NCBI RefSeq assembly: GCF_000013625.1
Contig: NC_009659.1
Coordinates: forward strand, 3,534,001 to 3,598,000
Length of the DNA stretch: 64,000 nucleotides
Reading direction: 5' to 3'
Origin: Janthinobacterium sp. Marseille
Lineage (GTDB): Bacteria; Pseudomonadota; Gammaproteobacteria; Burkholderiales; Burkholderiaceae_D
The position numbers and the translations under genes were made by a program. Position 1 is the first letter of the stretch, and the number at the start of each line of letters is the position of its first letter. Below, one piece after another: positions 62,071 to 64,000 of the stretch. The notes beneath the pieces were generated by a model, which saw nothing but the letters and a program-made list of their open reading frames with translations, was not told the DNA's origin and did no database searches.

Positions 62071-63564
62071 ATGGGAACGAAACTCAAGAATATCGGACTG
62101 GTCGGTTTAGGCATGGTTGCCGGCGTGATCGCGATGGGGACACAATTGGACGCGATGGCGCAAAAAAACGCCGCCGGTACGCCCTTGCCCCTGGAAGAAT
62201 TGCGCCAATTGTCCGAAGTATTCGGACTCATAAAATCAGATTACGTAGAACCGGTCGACGACAAGAAACTGTTGACCGAAGCCATTTCCGGCATGGTGTC
62301 CTCATTGGACCCACACTCGGCCTACCTCGACAAGAAAGCGTTCAAGGAATTGCGTGAAGGCACGCAAGGCAAGTTTGTCGGTCTAGGCATCGAAGTCGGG
62401 ATGGAAGACGGTTACGTCAAAGTCATTTCCCCGATCGAAGATTCACCTGCTTACCGCGCCGGCATCAAGGCGGGTGATTTGATTACACGCCTGGACTCGA
62501 CCCCGGTCAAAGGCATGACGCTGGACGAAGCCGTCAAGCGCATGCGCGGCGAACCGAATACCAAAATCACGCTGACCATCGCGCGCAAGGATGAAGACAA
62601 ACCTGTCATCGTCGCGATCACACGCCAGGAAATCCGCGTGCAAAGCGTGAAAGCAAAAGTTGTCGAGCCGGGTTATGCATGGTTGCGCGTCTCGCAATTC
62701 CAGGAGCCGACCATCGATGACATGGTCAAGAAAATCGCAGCCCTGTATGCGCAGGATCCTAACCTGAAAGGTTTGGTCCTTGACCTGCGCAATGATCCGG
62801 GCGGCGTCTTGCCGGGCGCAATCGGTGTCTCCGCAGCCTTCCTGCCGAAGGATGTGGTCGTCACATCCACCAACGGCCAGTTGCCGAGCTCGAAGGAAAC
62901 CTATTACGCACGTCGTGAGTTCTATGCCAGCCGTTCAGTTGGTGATCCACTCGCCAAGTTGCCGGAAGCATTGAAAAAGATCCCTATGGTGGTACTGGTC
63001 AACTCCGGTTCGGCGTCCGCGTCTGAAATCGTGGCCGGTGCGCTGCAGGATCACAAGCGCGCCACCATCATGGGCACCCAGACCTTCGGTAAAGGTTCGG
63101 TACAAACCATACGCCAGTTGTCTGCTGATACCGCAGTCAAACTGACGACCGCACGTTACTACACACCGAGCGGTCGTTCGATCCAGGCCAAGGGTATCGT
63201 GCCGGATCTGATGGTTGATGAAACCGCCGATGGCGACGGCTTGAACGGCCTGCGCCTGCGTGAAGCAGACTTGCAAAAACATTTGACCAATGACAAAGAC
63301 AAAGGCCCTGAAGTACATGCCGCCGTCGATGAACTGGAAGAAGAGCAACGCCTGGCCGCACTCGAGAAGAAACGCAAACCGCTGGAATTCGGCAGCAAGG
63401 ATGACTTCCAGTTGACGCAGGCGCTGAACCACTTGAAAGGTTTGCCTGTCGTTCTGTCGAAAGCGAAACCTGAGCCGAAGAAAGAAGAACCCGGCATCAA
63501 TAAACCGAAGACAGAACCAAAACCGGAACCTAAAGCAGAACCGAAAAACGGCGACAAAAAATAG
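62071..63564 (+). CDS. ctpA: C-terminal processing peptidase, S41 family
   Basis: The ATG at 62071 (AGGTGA five bases upstream) gives 497 residues. One N-terminal signal/anchor helix, PDZ domain (KVISPIEDSPAYRAGIKAGD), then the catalytic core: LRNDPGGVLPGAI, NSGSASASEIVAGALQDH with the Ser, and GTQTFGKGSVQT with the Lys. The C-terminal tail is a Lys/Pro/Glu repeat (KPKTEPKPEPKAEPK). It degrades or trims periplasmic proteins; pairing with EnvC suggests a cell-wall role. Confidence 0.93.
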   Translation: MGTKLKNIGLVGLGMVAGVIAMGTQLDAMAQKNAAGTPLPLEELRQLSEVFGLIKSDYVEPVDDKKLLTEAISGMVSSLDPHSAYLDKKAFKELREGTQGKFVGLGIEVGMEDGYVKVISPIEDSPAYRAGIKAGDLITRLDSTPVKGMTLDEAVKRMRGEPNTKITLTIARKDEDKPVIVAITRQEIRVQSVKAKVVEPGYAWLRVSQFQEPTIDDMVKKIAALYAQDPNLKGLVLDLRNDPGGVLPGAIGVSAAFLPKDVVVTSTNGQLPSSKETYYARREFYASRSVGDPLAKLPEALKKIPMVVLVNSGSASASEIVAGALQDHKRATIMGTQTFGKGSVQTIRQLSADTAVKLTTARYYTPSGRSIQAKGIVPDLMVDETADGDGLNGLRLREADLQKHLTNDKDKGPEVHAAVDELEEEQRLAALEKKRKPLEFGSKDDFQLTQALNHLKGLPVVLSKAKPEPKKEEPGINKPKTEPKPEPKAEPKNGDKK

Positions 63565-63578
63565 TCGTGACCGCTAAC

Positions 63579-63608
63579 AAAAAAGGCCGCAGCGATGCGG
63601 CTTTTTTT
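63579..63608 (+). terminator. terminator of the envC-ctpA operon
   Basis: GCCGCA-GCGA-TGCGGC flanked by A-run and seven T. Confidence 0.9.
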
Positions 63609-63654
63609 GATTGTCACCGGACCTTTTTGTACGGCCATGCCTGATGGATTACTT

Positions 63655-64000
63655 ATGAACGACCAGCAACTCCTGCGCTATTCACGTCATATCCTGCTCG
63701 ATGAAATCGATATCGAAGGACAGGAAAAACTGTTGGCGGCCCATGTCCTGATCATAGGCGCCGGCGGCCTCGGCTCGCCTGCCGCCTTTTACCTGGCTTC
63801 GGCCGGTGTCGGCACCATCACACTGGTCGATGACGATACCGTCGACCTGACCAATTTGCAGCGCCAGATCCTGCACACCACACAACGGGTAGGACAGGCC
63901 AAAGCGGCTTCCGGCAAACAGACGCTGGAAGAAATCAATCCGACCATCAAGGTGGTCGCACTGCAGGAACGCGTTTCCGGCGCCCGCCTCGATGAGCTGG
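63655..64000 (+). CDS. ThiF/MoeB/HesA-family adenylyltransferase, 3' end outside the window
   Basis: From the ATG at 63655 the frame is open to the right edge (115 codons). It opens NDQQLLRYSRHILLDEIDIE, then the nucleotide-binding VLIIGAGGLGSPAAFYLASA and VDDDTVDLTNLQRQ, diagnostic of MoeB/ThiF enzymes that adenylate a sulfur-carrier C-terminus. MoeB and ThiF cannot be told apart from this part. An in-frame ATG at 63637 would add six residues. Confidence 0.9.
   Translation, partial: MNDQQLLRYSRHILLDEIDIEGQEKLLAAHVLIIGAGGLGSPAAFYLASAGVGTITLVDDDTVDLTNLQRQILHTTQRVGQAKAASGKQTLEEINPTIKVVALQERVSGARLDEL

Overview
The window is about 64 kb of a betaproteobacterial chromosome, most likely order Burkholderiales, family Oxalobacteraceae (Herminiimonas/Janthinobacterium-like). 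This rests on protein flavour and gene order: an S-adenosylhomocysteine riboswitch in front of ahcY followed by a holin-like gene and metF, a PhaM-type PHB-granule protein, paired LpxL-type acyltransferases beside metK and dapF, and STAS-hslVU. No rRNA or tRNA gene was recognised. Assignments come from reading sequence and motifs only; no database search was run.

Region 1 (1 to about 10,990) is an accessory island, lower in GC than the rest. It carries a truncated HNH endonuclease, an OLD-type ATPase/Toprim nuclease, a three-gene envelope-like operon of unknown function, a small XRE regulator with a GNAT-like protein, a tyrosine recombinase with two small genes upstream, a roughly 1.25 kb gene-free stretch full of inverted repeats, an unknown 222-residue protein and a large serine recombinase. 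The right edge is sharp: next to the serine recombinase start lies the 3' end of comF, cut at its PRPP-binding motif, so the island sits inside comF. Its left end is outside the window.

Region 2 (11-44 kb) is ordinary chromosome: trmL, copper-type periplasmic proteins, a ferritin-like desaturase, a glutathione peroxidase, a two-component pair, a TerC-family membrane protein, a ProQ/FinO-domain protein, TSUP and MFS transporters, phaM, two DUF3108 proteins, queC, a lactate permease, pssA, cca, a GST, slt, fau, and a methyl-cycle block (metF, ahcY with SAH riboswitch, an M14 peptidase, metK). The metK leader can form a pseudoknot that would cover the ribosome binding site. Two LpxL-like acyltransferases, dapF, a DUF484 gene and xerC follow.

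Region 3 (44.5-52.6 kb) looks like a zinc-limitation locus: a Fur-family Zur-like repressor, a COG0523 GTPase with a His-rich linker, a DksA-like protein lacking most zinc-ligand cysteines and carrying a long Lys/Ala/Pro tail, an ABC ATPase and FtsX-like permease, three small exported or membrane proteins, and a ZnuD-like TonB-dependent receptor. An inverted repeat TGCAA-N5-TTGCA lies before both the repressor gene and the ABC ATPase gene and is a candidate Zur operator.

Region 4 (52.6-64 kb) is housekeeping: a STAS protein, hslVU, a small basic protein, a cupin, and on the minus strand the run rhodanese-grxC-secB-SH3-gpsA; then gpmA, an EnvC-like factor, a CtpA-type protease and the start of a MoeB/ThiF-type gene that runs off the right end.
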